This document shows, one piece after another, positions 53,300 through 61,314 of a stretch of DNA of 64,000 nt (position 1 is its first letter; every line of letters starts with the position of its first letter). The DNA is from Calidithermus chliarophilus DSM 9957 (GTDB lineage Bacteria; Deinococcota; Deinococci; Deinococcales; Thermaceae): NCBI RefSeq assembly GCF_000430045.1, contig NZ_KE387023.1, positions 731,478 to 795,477 on the forward strand, in the 5' to 3' direction. Below the pieces are notes generated by a model that saw only the letters and a list, made by a program, of their open reading frames with translations, made no database searches and was not told the DNA's origin. A program made the position numbers and the translations under genes.

Positions 53300-53944
53300 C
53301 TAGCCCTGGCGCCGCCGTTTCGGGTCGGTCCAGCTTTCCCACACGGCCTGCTGCTGCCGTGGGCTCAGGCGGGGGCGGTCGTAGAAGCCGGCGGCGAGGC
53401 GCTGGCGCTGGGCCTCGAAGAGGATCACGGCGGCGGCCACCGAGACGTTGAGGCTCTGCACCATGCCCAGCATGGGGATGATGATGTGCCCGTCGGCCAG
53501 GGCGGCGGCCTCCTCGCTCACGCCCCACTTCTCGGCGCCCAGCAGGATGCAGGTGGGCTGGGTGTAGTCGAGGGTGCGGTAGTCGGTGGCGCGCTCGGAG
53601 AGCTGGGTGGCGTAGACCTTGAAGCCCTGGCGCTTGAGGTGGGCGATGGCGGTGGCGGTGTCGGGGTGGACGTGCAGGCCCACCCACTTGGCCGCCGAGC
53701 CGGAGGTGTCGTTGTGGGTGCGGACGCGGTGGATGGTCTCGAGCGAGCCTTCCTCGGGCTCCTCGAGCGCGGGCAGGCCCTTCTGCGGCGGGACGGCGTG
53801 GACCTCGAGCACCCCCACCGCGTCGCAGGTGCGCAGGATGGCCGAGAGGTTGTGGGGCTTGTTGACCTGCTCCATCAGCACGGTGAGGTCGGGCTGACGG
53901 CGGGCGAGCACCGTGCGCAGCTTGTGTTCGCGTTCGGGCGTCAC
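53300..53944 (-). CDS. trmH: tRNA (guanosine18-2'-O)-methyltransferase TrmH
   Basis: 214 aa from a GTG. SPOUT motifs: [23 protein letters not shown] (with the catalytic Arg), [16 protein letters not shown], and [27 protein letters not shown] with the trefoil-knot SAM site. Very close to Thermus TrmH but with about 15 extra residues after the first motif ([18 protein letters not shown]). It methylates G18 in the D loop of tRNAs. It is adjacent to the tRNA array but has its own leaderless promoter. Confidence 0.95.
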   Translation of the reverse strand: MTPEREHKLRTVLARRQPDLTVLMEQVNKPHNLSAILRTCDAVGVLEVHAVPPQKGLPALEEPEEGSLETIHRVRTHNDTSGSAAKWVGLHVHPDTATAIAHLKRQGFKVYATQLSERATDYRTLDYTQPTCILLGAEKWGVSEEAAALADGHIIIPMLGMVQSLNVSVAAAVILFEAQRQRLAAGFYDRPRLSPRQQQAVWESWTDPKRRRQG

Positions 53945-53952
53945 GAAGATTC

Positions 53953-53993
53953 ATTGTAGAGCACTGCACCGGGGGCGCTGCGCTGCTTATACT
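53953..53993. promoter_or_regulatory. Divergent leaderless promoters of trmH and the quinone oxidoreductase
   Basis: Minus strand: TACAAT (53953-53958) 8 nt before the trmH GTG. Plus strand: TATACT (53988-53993) 6 nt before the ATG at 54000. No ribosome site fits either gene. Confidence 0.6.
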
Positions 53994-53999
53994 CCCTGC

Positions 54000-54971
54000 A
54001 TGAAAGCCATCGTGGTCGAGGAACACGGCGGGCCCGAGCAACTGCGCCCGCTCGAGGTGCCCCTGCCCCAGCCGGGAGCGGGACAGGTGCGCATCCGGGT
54101 GCGGCTGACGGGGGTCAACTACGCCGACGTGCAGGCCCGGCGTGGGGGCTACGACGCGGGTTCCAAGCCGCCCTTCACGCCGGGCCTCGACTGCGTGGGC
54201 GTGGTGGACGCGGTGGGGGAGGGGGTGAGGGGCCTCGAGCCGGGCGTGCGGGTGGTGGCCTTCCCGGCGGGCGGCTCCTACGCCGAGCAGGTCCTGGCGC
54301 CCGCGGTCCTGACCTACCCCGTCCCCGACGAGCTGCCCGACGAGGCGGTCGCGGGCCTCACCGTGCTGGTCACGGCCTACAACGTGCTCACCCTGGCCGG
54401 GCGGCTGCGGGCGGGCGAGAGCGTGCTGGTCCACGCGGCGGCGGGCGGGGTGGGCAGCACGGCGGTGCAACTGGCGCGGGCGCTGGGGGCGGGGCAGGTC
54501 GTGGGGGTGGTGGGGAGCGAGGCCAAGGCCGAGGTGGTGCGGCGGCTGGGGGCCGACGCGGTGCTGGTGGGCTACGAGGGCTTCGCGCCGGAGGTGCTGG
54601 GGCTCACCGGCGGCACCGGGGCCGACCTGATCCTCGACTCGGTCTCGGGGCCGGTGTTCGAGGAGGGGATGCGCTGCTTAGCCCCCTTCGGGCGGCTGGT
54701 GGTCTACGGGCACGCGGGCGGGCAGGCCGGGAGCTTCGAGACGCGCCCTTTGCACCGGCAGACCAAGGCGGTGATCGGCTACAGCAGCGGGCACTACCGG
54801 CGCTCGAGGCCCGAACTGCTGCGGCCCAGCGTGGAGGCCGTGCTGGGACACCTGCGGCGCGGGGAGGTGCGGCTCGAGATCGGCGCGCGCTTCCCCCTGG
54901 AAAAGGCCGGCGAGGCCCACGCCCTGGTGGAGAGCCGCCGGAGCGTGGGGAAAGTCCTGCTCTACCTGTAG
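54000..54971 (+). CDS. Quinone oxidoreductase-like (zinc-free MDR) NADPH-dependent enzyme
   Basis: 323 aa from ATG 54000. Medium-chain dehydrogenase fold: GroES-like N-terminal half ([34 protein letters not shown]), then the NADP motif [23 protein letters not shown] and [11 protein letters not shown]. It lacks the catalytic zinc Cys/His set, as in QOR/zeta-crystallin proteins. The longer frame upstream of 54000 overlaps the promoter and trmH and is rejected. Confidence 0.9.
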   Translation: MKAIVVEEHGGPEQLRPLEVPLPQPGAGQVRIRVRLTGVNYADVQARRGGYDAGSKPPFTPGLDCVGVVDAVGEGVRGLEPGVRVVAFPAGGSYAEQVLAPAVLTYPVPDELPDEAVAGLTVLVTAYNVLTLAGRLRAGESVLVHAAAGGVGSTAVQLARALGAGQVVGVVGSEAKAEVVRRLGADAVLVGYEGFAPEVLGLTGGTGADLILDSVSGPVFEEGMRCLAPFGRLVVYGHAGGQAGSFETRPLHRQTKAVIGYSSGHYRRSRPELLRPSVEAVLGHLRRGEVRLEIGARFPLEKAGEAHALVESRRSVGKVLLYL

Positions 54972-54983
54972 CCTGGGGGCGGC

Positions 54984-55430
54984 ATGACTCGAGTTCGAGC
55001 GACCGTACTGCCGGGGCACGGCGTAGCCTCGGGGCGTTCGGGCGACCCGCGCTTCCCCGGCGGGACCATCGCCCTGCAGAAGCCTTTTTTCCTCGAGCGC
55101 GGCCTGGACCTCAGCCCTTTCCACCCCGGCACCCTCAACCTCTCCATCGCGCCCTGCCGCTACCGCGTCCTGCGCCCCAAGCACACCTTCCGCGGCGTCA
55201 AGTGGGCCGAGACCGAGCCCCCCGAGGACTTCTCCTTCTTCGACTGCCGCGTGCTCTGGAACGGGCGGAGCTACGCCGGGCTGGTCTACTACCCCCACCC
55301 CGAGACCAAGCCCGAGCACTTCCAGCCGCCCGACGTGCTCGAGGTGCTGGCCCCGCGCCTGGAAGGGCTCAGCTACGGGGACGTGGTGGAGCTCGAGCTC
55401 GACCCCGCGCAGATCGCGGTGGACTGTTAA
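54984..55430 (+). CDS. Unknown protein resembling CTP-dependent riboflavin kinase fold
   Basis: 148 aa. The pattern G-GVASGR near the start, PGGTIALQKP, then DLSPFHPGTLNLSIAPCRYRV resembles the archaeal DUF120/RibK layout, where PGTLN is a signature. Length and the single-domain beta-barrel-like composition also fit. Bacteria normally use RibF, so this may be a relative with another role. Starts 12 bp after the oxidoreductase gene. Similarity judged by eye; moderate to low confidence. Confidence 0.55.
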   Translation: MTRVRATVLPGHGVASGRSGDPRFPGGTIALQKPFFLERGLDLSPFHPGTLNLSIAPCRYRVLRPKHTFRGVKWAETEPPEDFSFFDCRVLWNGRSYAGLVYYPHPETKPEHFQPPDVLEVLAPRLEGLSYGDVVELELDPAQIAVDC

Positions 55431-55852
55431 GGCCGCGTGAACAGGTAGTCTTTGGCCTTCGCGCCCGTGTGGCAGCCCACGCAAAGCTGCTGCTTGCCGG
55501 GCCCGCCGAACTTCAGCACGTACTTCCCGGCCTCGGGCAGGTATTCCTCGTAGTACCAGCCCTCGGCACGCTTCTCCATCACGGCGATGAGGGTGGGCGC
55601 GCTGGCGGGCCCGGTGGTCTTGACCACGATGCTGCCCAGCGGCAGCGCCTTACCGCCCTTCCACTCCCTGGCCGCGACCGGGTTGGCGTAGACCACCTTC
55701 TGCTGCCCGGCGTGGGGGCCGCCGGTGGGCAGGCCCTTATCGGCTACGATCTCCCACTTGGCGTATTCGGCGTACTTGGCCGGAACCCCGTTCAGACCGG
55801 CCGCCAGGGCCAAGGCCAGCAGCAGCGCTCCGCTCGATAAGCCTCGTCTCAT
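55427..55852 (-). CDS. Secreted c-type heme protein (cytochrome P460-like)
   Basis: 141 aa from ATG 55852 with AGGAGG upstream; the longer frame is rejected. Signal peptide (GALLLALALAAGLNG). One heme site CVGCHTGAKAKDYLFTRP near the C-terminus, and an upstream KVVYANPVAAREWKGG / LPLGSIVVKT / GWYYEEY pattern typical of the P460/small cytochrome group. Likely periplasmic electron-transfer or detoxification role. Overlaps the convergent upstream gene by 4 nt. Confidence 0.85.
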   Translation of the reverse strand: MRRGLSSGALLLALALAAGLNGVPAKYAEYAKWEIVADKGLPTGGPHAGQQKVVYANPVAAREWKGGKALPLGSIVVKTTGPASAPTLIAVMEKRAEGWYYEEYLPEAGKYVLKFGGPGKQQLCVGCHTGAKAKDYLFTRP

Positions 55853-55961
55853 CTCGAGCCTCCTGCCAACCCGTACGCAGCTACGAGGCCAACGGGATAG
55901 CTCGAGCCCACCCCTCACCAGATCGCAGGCCCGAGGCGGCCCAGGGTCTCGCCCCAATCGC

Positions 55962-56978
55962 TCAAACTTCCCTTTCGGTGCGGGAGAGCGGCCAGCTCGA
56001 GACCTCGTTGAGCGCGGCCACCTCCTCGCTGCTGAGCTGCAGGCTGGCAGCAGGCATCAGGTCGCGCAGCTGCGCCACGCTGTTGGCCCCCACGATGGGG
56101 GCGGTGACGTAGGGCTTGGCGAGCAGCCAGGCCAGGGCCACCTGGGCGGGGTGGGCGTTCCGGCCGGCGGCGACCTCGAGCACCTTATCCAGGAGGGCCC
56201 AGTTCTGCTCGTTCATGCGGCTGTTGGCGACGCCCTGCGCCCGTACGCTCTCGGGCAGGTTCTCGCCCCGCCGGTACTTGCCGGTGAGGAAGCCGCCCGC
56301 CAGCGGGCTGTAGGGGATCACGCCCAAGCCGTAGGCCTCGCACACCCGGGCGATCTCGCGCTCGAAGTTGGCGCGGGTGGGCTGCACCAGCGAGTATTCC
56401 GGCTGGACGGAGACGAAGGACTCGAGGCCGTGCTTGTCCGAAGCCCACAGCGCCTGCATCAAGCGCCAGGCCGAGAAGTTCGAGCAGCCGACGTAGCGCA
56501 CCCAGCCCCGGCGCACCAGGTCGGTGAGGGCCGAGAGGGTTTCCTCGATGGGGACCTGGTTGTCCACCCAGTGCACCTGGTAGAGATCGATGTGGTCGGT
56601 CTGAAGGCGGCGCAGCGAGTCCTCGGCGGCCCGCAAAATCCACTTGCGCGAGAGCCCCTCGCGCTGCAGGGGGTGGTTGCGCCCCTCCGAGCCGTTCTGG
56701 CCCATCGGCCCGCGCACCTTGGTAGCGATCACCACCCGGTCGCGGTTGCCCCGGCTCTTCACCCAGCGCCCGATGATCTCCTCCGAGACCCCGCCGGGGT
56801 TATTAGGCGTCCAGTTGGAGTAGATGTCGGCGGTGTCGATGAGGTTGCCCCCCGCCTCCACGAAAGCATCCATCACGGCATAGGAGGCCTCCTCGTCGGC
56901 GCTCCAGCCAAACTGCATGGTGCCCAGGGCGATGGGGTGCACGAAAAGGCCGCTCTTGCCGAGTCTGCGGTAGCTCAT
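55962..56978 (-). CDS. Aldo/keto reductase
   Basis: 338 aa. TIM-barrel AKR signatures: [18 protein letters not shown] (catalytic Asp/Tyr), [11 protein letters not shown] (Lys), [15 protein letters not shown] (His), [33 protein letters not shown]-dependent reduction of aldehydes/ketones; substrate unknown. A TACAAT box lies 7 nt before the ATG. Confidence 0.93.
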   Translation of the reverse strand: MSYRRLGKSGLFVHPIALGTMQFGWSADEEASYAVMDAFVEAGGNLIDTADIYSNWTPNNPGGVSEEIIGRWVKSRGNRDRVVIATKVRGPMGQNGSEGRNHPLQREGLSRKWILRAAEDSLRRLQTDHIDLYQVHWVDNQVPIEETLSALTDLVRRGWVRYVGCSNFSAWRLMQALWASDKHGLESFVSVQPEYSLVQPTRANFEREIARVCEAYGLGVIPYSPLAGGFLTGKYRRGENLPESVRAQGVANSRMNEQNWALLDKVLEVAAGRNAHPAQVALAWLLAKPYVTAPIVGANSVAQLRDLMPAASLQLSSEEVAALNEVSSWPLSRTEREV

Positions 56979-56985
56979 GGGCGGG

Positions 56986-56991
56986 ATTGTA
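56986..56991 (-). promoter_or_regulatory. Leaderless -10 box of the aldo/keto reductase gene
   Basis: TACAAT on the minus strand with a 7-nt gap to the ATG; no ribosome site between them. Confidence 0.5.
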
Positions 56992-57040
56992 CCGCTAGGT
57001 AGGAAGGGGGGCAGGATGGTTGGGTTACAAAGGGCGGTGA

Positions 57041-57229
57041 GCCGTCAGCCGTCAGCCATCAGCCGTCAGCTTGTAGCTCGTGGCCTGTGGCGTGTGGTGA
57101 AAGGAAGCCCTCCCCGACAGCGGGGAGGGCGTATCCCCCCTGGCCCCCCTTGTTAAAGGGGGTGAAGAAGGGGCGTTTCGCGTTTTGCGTTTAGCTATCG
57201 GCTATAGGCGATCAGCTATCGACAACCCC
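57041..57229. repeat. Heptad-phased intergenic mosaic, copy 8 (57.1 kb)
   Basis: 189 bp dividing into 27 words of 7 bp in one phase: GCCGTCA, GCCTGTG, two GC hairpin sections (the second is the CCCCCCTTGTTAAAGGGGG core), CGTTTTG/CGTTTAG, then CTATCGG/CTATCGA. It ends at the stop of the aminotransferase gene. Orientation opposite to copies 1-6. Confidence 0.8.
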
Positions 57230-58537
57230 TCAAGCCTTCGTCGGCTCGAGCACGTCCTCCAGCGCCTGGGTGAAGAGTTCGACGGCGGTGTCGGCCTCCT
57301 CCTGGGTCAGGATCAGGGGCGGGGCCAGGCGCATAGCGCTGGGGCCGGCGCCCAGGACCAGCAGGCCCTTCTCGTAGCAGCGCTGGACCACCTTGTCGCG
57401 CAGGGCGGGGTCGGGGGTCTTGGTCTGCGGGTCGGCGACGAACTCGAGGCCGATCATCAGGCCCTTGCCGCGCACGTCGCCCAGGCGGGGGAAGCGGGGC
57501 TGCAGGGCGCGCAGACGGCCCATAAGGTACTCGCCCACCCGGGCGGCGTTCTCGGTGAGGCCCGCGTCGAGCAGGTCCAAGGTGGCGTGGGCGGCGGCCA
57601 CGCTCACCGGGTTGCCGCCGAAGGTGGTGCCGTGGGCGCCGCTGGGCCAGCTCGAGACCTCCTCGCGGAAGATCACCGCCGAGAGCGGGTAGCCCGAGGC
57701 CAGGCCCTTGGCCATCACCACGACGTCGGGCTTCACGCCCTCGTGCTCGGCGGCCAGGAAGCGCCCGGTGCGGCCCGCGCCGGTCTGCACCTCGTCGAGC
57801 ACCAGCAGGATGCCGTGCTCGTCGCAGACCTCGCGCAGCAGCTTGAGGAAGCCCTGCGGGGGCACGATGTAGCCGCCCTCGCCCTGGATGGGCTCGACGA
57901 AGATGGCGGCCACGTCCTCGGCGGGGACGGTGTGCTGGAAGAGGTCGTCGAGGCTCTTGCGCAGCCGCTCGAGGGCGTCGGGGTGGCGGTAGGGGTTGGG
58001 GTAGGGCAGGTGGCTCACGCCGGGCACCAGGTTGCCGAAGCCCTTGCGGTACTTGCTGTTGGAGGCCGTGAGCGAGAGCGCCCCCATGCTGCGCCCGTGG
58101 AAGCTGCCGCTGAAGGCCAGGAAGAAGGGGCGGCGGGTGTGGTAGCGGGCCAGCTTCATCGCGGCCTCGATGCCCTCGGTGCCGGAGTTGCCGAAGAAGA
58201 CCCGGTAGCCCCCGCCCAGCTTGCCGCTCAGGCGCTCGGCCAGGGCGATCTGGGGCTCGGAGGGGATCACGGCGAAGCACAGGTGCTGCAAGCGGGCGGC
58301 CTGCTCGGTCACGGCCTGCACCACCTTGGGGTGGGCGTAGCCGGTGGTGTTGACGGCGATCCCGGCCATCAGGTCGAGGAAGCAGTTGCCGTCCACGTCC
58401 CACACCCAAGAGCCTTCGCCGCGCTCGGCCATCACGGGGTAGCCGCGGGCGTTGGAGGTGGAGAGTACGGCCTTGTCGCGTTCGAAGAGGGCCCGGGCGT
58501 TGGGGCCGGGGAAGGGGAGTTTGACGGAGGGTTTCAT
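57230..58537 (-). CDS. Class III aminotransferase (omega-amino acid type)
   Basis: 435 aa from ATG 58537 with an AGGAG box; the longer frame upstream is an out-of-context extension. Class III motifs: VFFGNSGTEGIEAAMKLAR, FSGSFHGRSMGAL, IFVEPIQGEGGYIVPP, LVLDEVQTGAGRTGRF, and VVVMAKGLASGYPLSAV with the PLP Lys. Similar to GABA, acetylornithine or lysine/aminoadipate aminotransferases. It follows the 2-oxoadipate dioxygenase-like gene by 13 bp, which suggests it makes 2-oxoadipate or its precursor from lysine/2-aminoadipate. Confidence 0.9.
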   Translation of the reverse strand: MKPSVKLPFPGPNARALFERDKAVLSTSNARGYPVMAERGEGSWVWDVDGNCFLDLMAGIAVNTTGYAHPKVVQAVTEQAARLQHLCFAVIPSEPQIALAERLSGKLGGGYRVFFGNSGTEGIEAAMKLARYHTRRPFFLAFSGSFHGRSMGALSLTASNSKYRKGFGNLVPGVSHLPYPNPYRHPDALERLRKSLDDLFQHTVPAEDVAAIFVEPIQGEGGYIVPPQGFLKLLREVCDEHGILLVLDEVQTGAGRTGRFLAAEHEGVKPDVVVMAKGLASGYPLSAVIFREEVSSWPSGAHGTTFGGNPVSVAAAHATLDLLDAGLTENAARVGEYLMGRLRALQPRFPRLGDVRGKGLMIGLEFVADPQTKTPDPALRDKVVQRCYEKGLLVLGAGPSAMRLAPPLILTQEEADTAVELFTQALEDVLEPTKA

Positions 58538-58550
58538 GGGGTGCTCCTGA

Positions 58551-59516
58551 TCACTGCCGCACCGCGGTCTGGTGGGAGTAGGTGCTCTCGAAGATCTTGT
58601 CGGCGTTGCCGGCCTCGAAGCCCTCGCGCCGGTGCTCGCGGCGCAGCTCGGACTTGGGCAGGTGGGCGAACTCGGGCAGCGGCCTGCGCTCGGCGAACTC
58701 CACGTAGGAGCCCGAGATTTTGTGCTTTTCCCCACCTGAGTGCCGGCCTTGGCCGGGGTGCGCGGGCGCACCTTCACTGGCAAATTCGGCCTCGATCATC
58801 TCGGCCACGGTCGAGCTCTGGATCAGCAGGCCGTCGGGGCTGACCTTGGCCTTGCCGCCGGAGGTGTTGAGCTTGAAGCCGTGGCGCTCGAGGAAGTCGT
58901 TGAAGGCGGGGATGGTGTCGTAGCCCTCGGGCAGGTTGTGCACGCTGACGGTGTAGTGATTGAGGTAGTAGCGGTTGTAGATGACCCACGCCGCGTACTC
59001 GCTCTCCTCCTGAAGCCGCTGGTAGTCGGCCCAGGTAGGCAGCCGCCACAGCGCCTTGTGCAAGAACTCATCCACCTGGCGCCAGTCGTCTAAGTCGAGC
59101 GCGTCCACGGGGTCGGTGGTCACCTCGTCGGTGTAGGAGGTGATGATGGCCTGGGCGGTGGGGGAGAGGTCGTCTACGCGCAGCTCGCTGATGAAGATGC
59201 GGGGGAACTCGGGGCTGGGCGGGCTGTACCAGTGGGCATTGAGCTTCTTGGCCTCGAAGTTGTAGCGGTCGCGGCGGGTGTAGCCGTAGTGCAGGAAGAT
59301 CTTCTCGAGCGAGGCGATGCCGAGCTGGGGCACGCCCATGGTGCGGAAGGCGATGTGGTCGTTCTCCACGTCCTCGGGGCGGGAGATGAGGCCCTCCTGG
59401 GTCATGGCCCGCAAGATGGCGGGCACGTCGGGCACGCGCTCCTGGTAGCGGCGCATCAGGCCGTCGAGCACGGCTTCGAGGGTCTCGAGCTTGGCGGTCT
59501 GGGACAATTGGCTCAT
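58551..59516 (-). CDS. DUF1338 / 2-oxoadipate dioxygenase-decarboxylase (HglS-like)
   Basis: 321 aa from ATG 59516. The DUF1338 pattern is clear: NDHIAFRTMGVPQLGI (first metal His), EKIFLHYGYTRRDRYNFEAKKLNAHWYSPP, NRYYLNHYTVSVHNLPEGY (second His region) and ISGSYVEFAERRPLPEF (metal Glu). HglS family members convert 2-oxoadipate to D-2-hydroxyglutarate in lysine catabolism. The aminotransferase partner lies downstream in the same operon, and a GntR regulator is divergent. Confidence 0.85.
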   Translation of the reverse strand: MSQLSQTAKLETLEAVLDGLMRRYQERVPDVPAILRAMTQEGLISRPEDVENDHIAFRTMGVPQLGIASLEKIFLHYGYTRRDRYNFEAKKLNAHWYSPPSPEFPRIFISELRVDDLSPTAQAIITSYTDEVTTDPVDALDLDDWRQVDEFLHKALWRLPTWADYQRLQEESEYAAWVIYNRYYLNHYTVSVHNLPEGYDTIPAFNDFLERHGFKLNTSGGKAKVSPDGLLIQSSTVAEMIEAEFASEGAPAHPGQGRHSGGEKHKISGSYVEFAERRPLPEFAHLPKSELRREHRREGFEAGNADKIFESTYSHQTAVRQ

Positions 59517-59523
59517 GTGTATA

Positions 59524-59535
59524 ATTGTATACAAT
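59524..59535. promoter_or_regulatory. GntR-type operator at the HglS-like operon
   Basis: ATTGTATACAAT is a perfect 12-bp palindrome matching the TnGTnnACnA operator pattern of FadR/FCD-type GntR regulators. It lies 7 bp upstream of the ATG and overlaps a TATACA -10-like box. The divergent GntR gene begins at 59716. Confidence 0.75.
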
Positions 59536-59565
59536 ATCGGGGGCGCCCGGTGTCAAGTTCGGGAA

Positions 59566-59677
59566 GCCGGGCGCAGGGATCGTACGTCCTACGTCGTACG
59601 TCGTACGTCGTACGCAAGACGCTAAACGCAAGACGCCTTAGCCATCGGCCATCGACCATCGGCCATCGACCATCGAC
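59566..59677. repeat. Heptad-phased intergenic mosaic, copy 9 (HglS-GntR)
   Basis: 112 bp, exactly 16 words of 7 bp: TCGTACG, CAAGACG, then CATCGGC/CATCGAC alternating. It lies between two divergent starts, the only copy in such a place; the GntR promoter must be inside or beside it. Confidence 0.8.
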
Positions 59678-59715
59678 ATTATTGAACCAGGGAAACCGCA
59701 GACAGGAAGCTGAAA

Positions 59716-60417
59716 ATGGCGATAGGATTGAGCCAGCGTATGGACCTCGGACAGCTCGCAAAGACCCTGGGACAGCGCAGCCAGACCACCCCGGAGACGG
59801 TGGCGGCGGTGCTGCGCGAGGCCATCGCCAAGGGCATCCTGCGGGCGGGCCAGCCCCTGCGGGGTGAGGAGATCGCCCAGCAGATGGGGGTCAGCCGCAT
59901 CCCCGTGCGCGAGGCGCTGCGGCAGCTCGAGGTCGAGGGGCTGGTGCACTACTACCCCAACCGCGGGGCCTTCGTCGCCGACCTCGACACCGAGCAGATC
60001 CGCGAGATCTACGAAATCCGCATGATGCTCGAGGTCGGCGCCCTGCGCCGCGCCGTGCCCAGGCTGGGGCCCGCCCAGTTGCAGCGGGCGCGGCACCTGC
60101 TCGAGGCCACCGAGGCCGCCGAGGACGGCGGGGAGTGGGGACGGCTCGAGGTCGAGTTCCACGAAGCGCTCTACGCCCTCGAAGACCGCCCCCGCTTGGC
60201 CCGCATGATCGACAACCTCCTCAACATCGTCGACCGCTACTGGCACATGCACGGCCTCACCCTCAAGCACCGCGCGGTCTTCGAGCGCGACCACCGCGCT
60301 TTGTGGCAAGCCTGCCACGACCGCGACGTGGAGCGGGCTGTGAAGCTTTTGGAACAGCACCTCGAGCGCTCGGCGAACCTGCTGATCGGGGAGCTCGAGG
60401 GTAGGGCGGTGAAGTAG
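59716..60417 (+). CDS. GntR-family regulator with FCD ligand domain
   Basis: 233 aa. Winged HTH at about residues 25-95 (TVAAVLREAIAKGILRAGQPLRGEEIAQQMGVSRIPVREALRQLEVEGLV), then an all-helical FCD domain with metal-binding residues: EIRMMLEVGAL, EFHEALYALEDRPRL, HRAVFERDHRAL and EQHLERS. Probably represses the HglS-like/aminotransferase operon through the palindrome at 59524, with a pathway acid as ligand. Confidence 0.92.
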   Translation: MAIGLSQRMDLGQLAKTLGQRSQTTPETVAAVLREAIAKGILRAGQPLRGEEIAQQMGVSRIPVREALRQLEVEGLVHYYPNRGAFVADLDTEQIREIYEIRMMLEVGALRRAVPRLGPAQLQRARHLLEATEAAEDGGEWGRLEVEFHEALYALEDRPRLARMIDNLLNIVDRYWHMHGLTLKHRAVFERDHRALWQACHDRDVERAVKLLEQHLERSANLLIGELEGRAVK

Positions 60418-60430
60418 GCGGGCCGGCGAG

Positions 60431-60672
60431 GCGTCGGGCGCCGATAGCTGAACGCTGGGCGCAGGTGGCGCGTCGTACGCCAGACGCAAAACGCCAAACG
60501 CAAAACGCAAGACGCAAAACGTCTTGTCACCCCCCTTAACAAGGGGGGCCGGGGGGGATAAACCCTCCCCGCGCGCGGGGAGGGCGGGGGAGGGGTAACC
60601 ACGAGCCACAGGTCACTAGCTATCGGCTATCAGCTATCAGCTATCGACCATCAGCGTCCGGCGTCCTGCGCC
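60431..60672. repeat. Heptad-phased intergenic mosaic, copy 10 (GntR-hisG)
   Basis: Fills the convergent gap. Words: TAGCTGA, CAAAACG/CAAGACG, hairpin core (CCCCCCTTAACAAGGGGGG at about 60534), GC hairpin (CCCTCCCCGCGCGCGGGGAG), then CCACGAG, CTATCAG and CGTCCGG types. Confidence 0.8.
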
Positions 60673-60675
60673 TCC

Positions 60676-61314
60676 CTACCCCTCCGCCAACGCCTGGCTC
60701 TGCTGCCGCAGGCGTTCGATGAGGGGCCGCAGGAGGTCGCTCTTGAGCTTGAGGGCCTGGCGGTTGACGATCAGGCGGGCCGAGGAGTGGGCCAGCACCT
60801 CGATCTCCTTTAGGCCGGCGGCGCGGATGGAGGCGCCGGTCTGGACCACGTCCACCACGGCGTCGGCGAGGCCGGTGAGGGCGGCGAGCTCGACGTTGCC
60901 GGCGAGCTCGAGCACGTCGGCCACCCAGCCGCGCTCGCGCAGCACGCGGCCGGTGAAGTTGGGGTACTTGGTGGCGATGCGGCGGATGGGGCCGGTGCTG
61001 TCGGGGTGGCGGATGAGCGAGAGGCGGCAGACGCCGGTGCGGAGGTCGACGGGCTCGTAGACGTCGCGGCCCGACTCCAGCAGCACGTCCTTGCCCACTA
61101 CGCCCGCGTCGGCGATGCCCAGGTCCACGTAGAGCGGCACGTCGGCGTTGCGCAGCTCGAGGATGGCGATCTTGCCCTCCTGCCCGTGGATCATGGTGCG
61201 CTCGCCCTCGATGGGGGGGAGCTCGAGGCCGGCCCGTTGCAGGGCGGCGTAGCCGTCCTCGAGGTTGCGGCCTTTGGGCAGCGCCAGTGTCAGCGCGTAC
61301 TTCCCGCGTATCAT
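60676..61314 (-). CDS. hisG: ATP phosphoribosyltransferase catalytic subunit, short form
   Basis: 212 aa from ATG 61314, the short HisG lacking the ACT-like regulatory domain; such forms need HisZ. Motifs: [35 protein letters not shown], and the PRPP loop in [18 protein letters not shown]. First step of histidine synthesis. Its ATG overlaps the stop of the upstream ATPase gene (ATGA). The very long open frame upstream belongs to the other reading frame of that gene. Confidence 0.95.
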   Translation of the reverse strand: MIRGKYALTLALPKGRNLEDGYAALQRAGLELPPIEGERTMIHGQEGKIAILELRNADVPLYVDLGIADAGVVGKDVLLESGRDVYEPVDLRTGVCRLSLIRHPDSTGPIRRIATKYPNFTGRVLRERGWVADVLELAGNVELAALTGLADAVVDVVQTGASIRAAGLKEIEVLAHSSARLIVNRQALKLKSDLLRPLIERLRQQSQALAEG

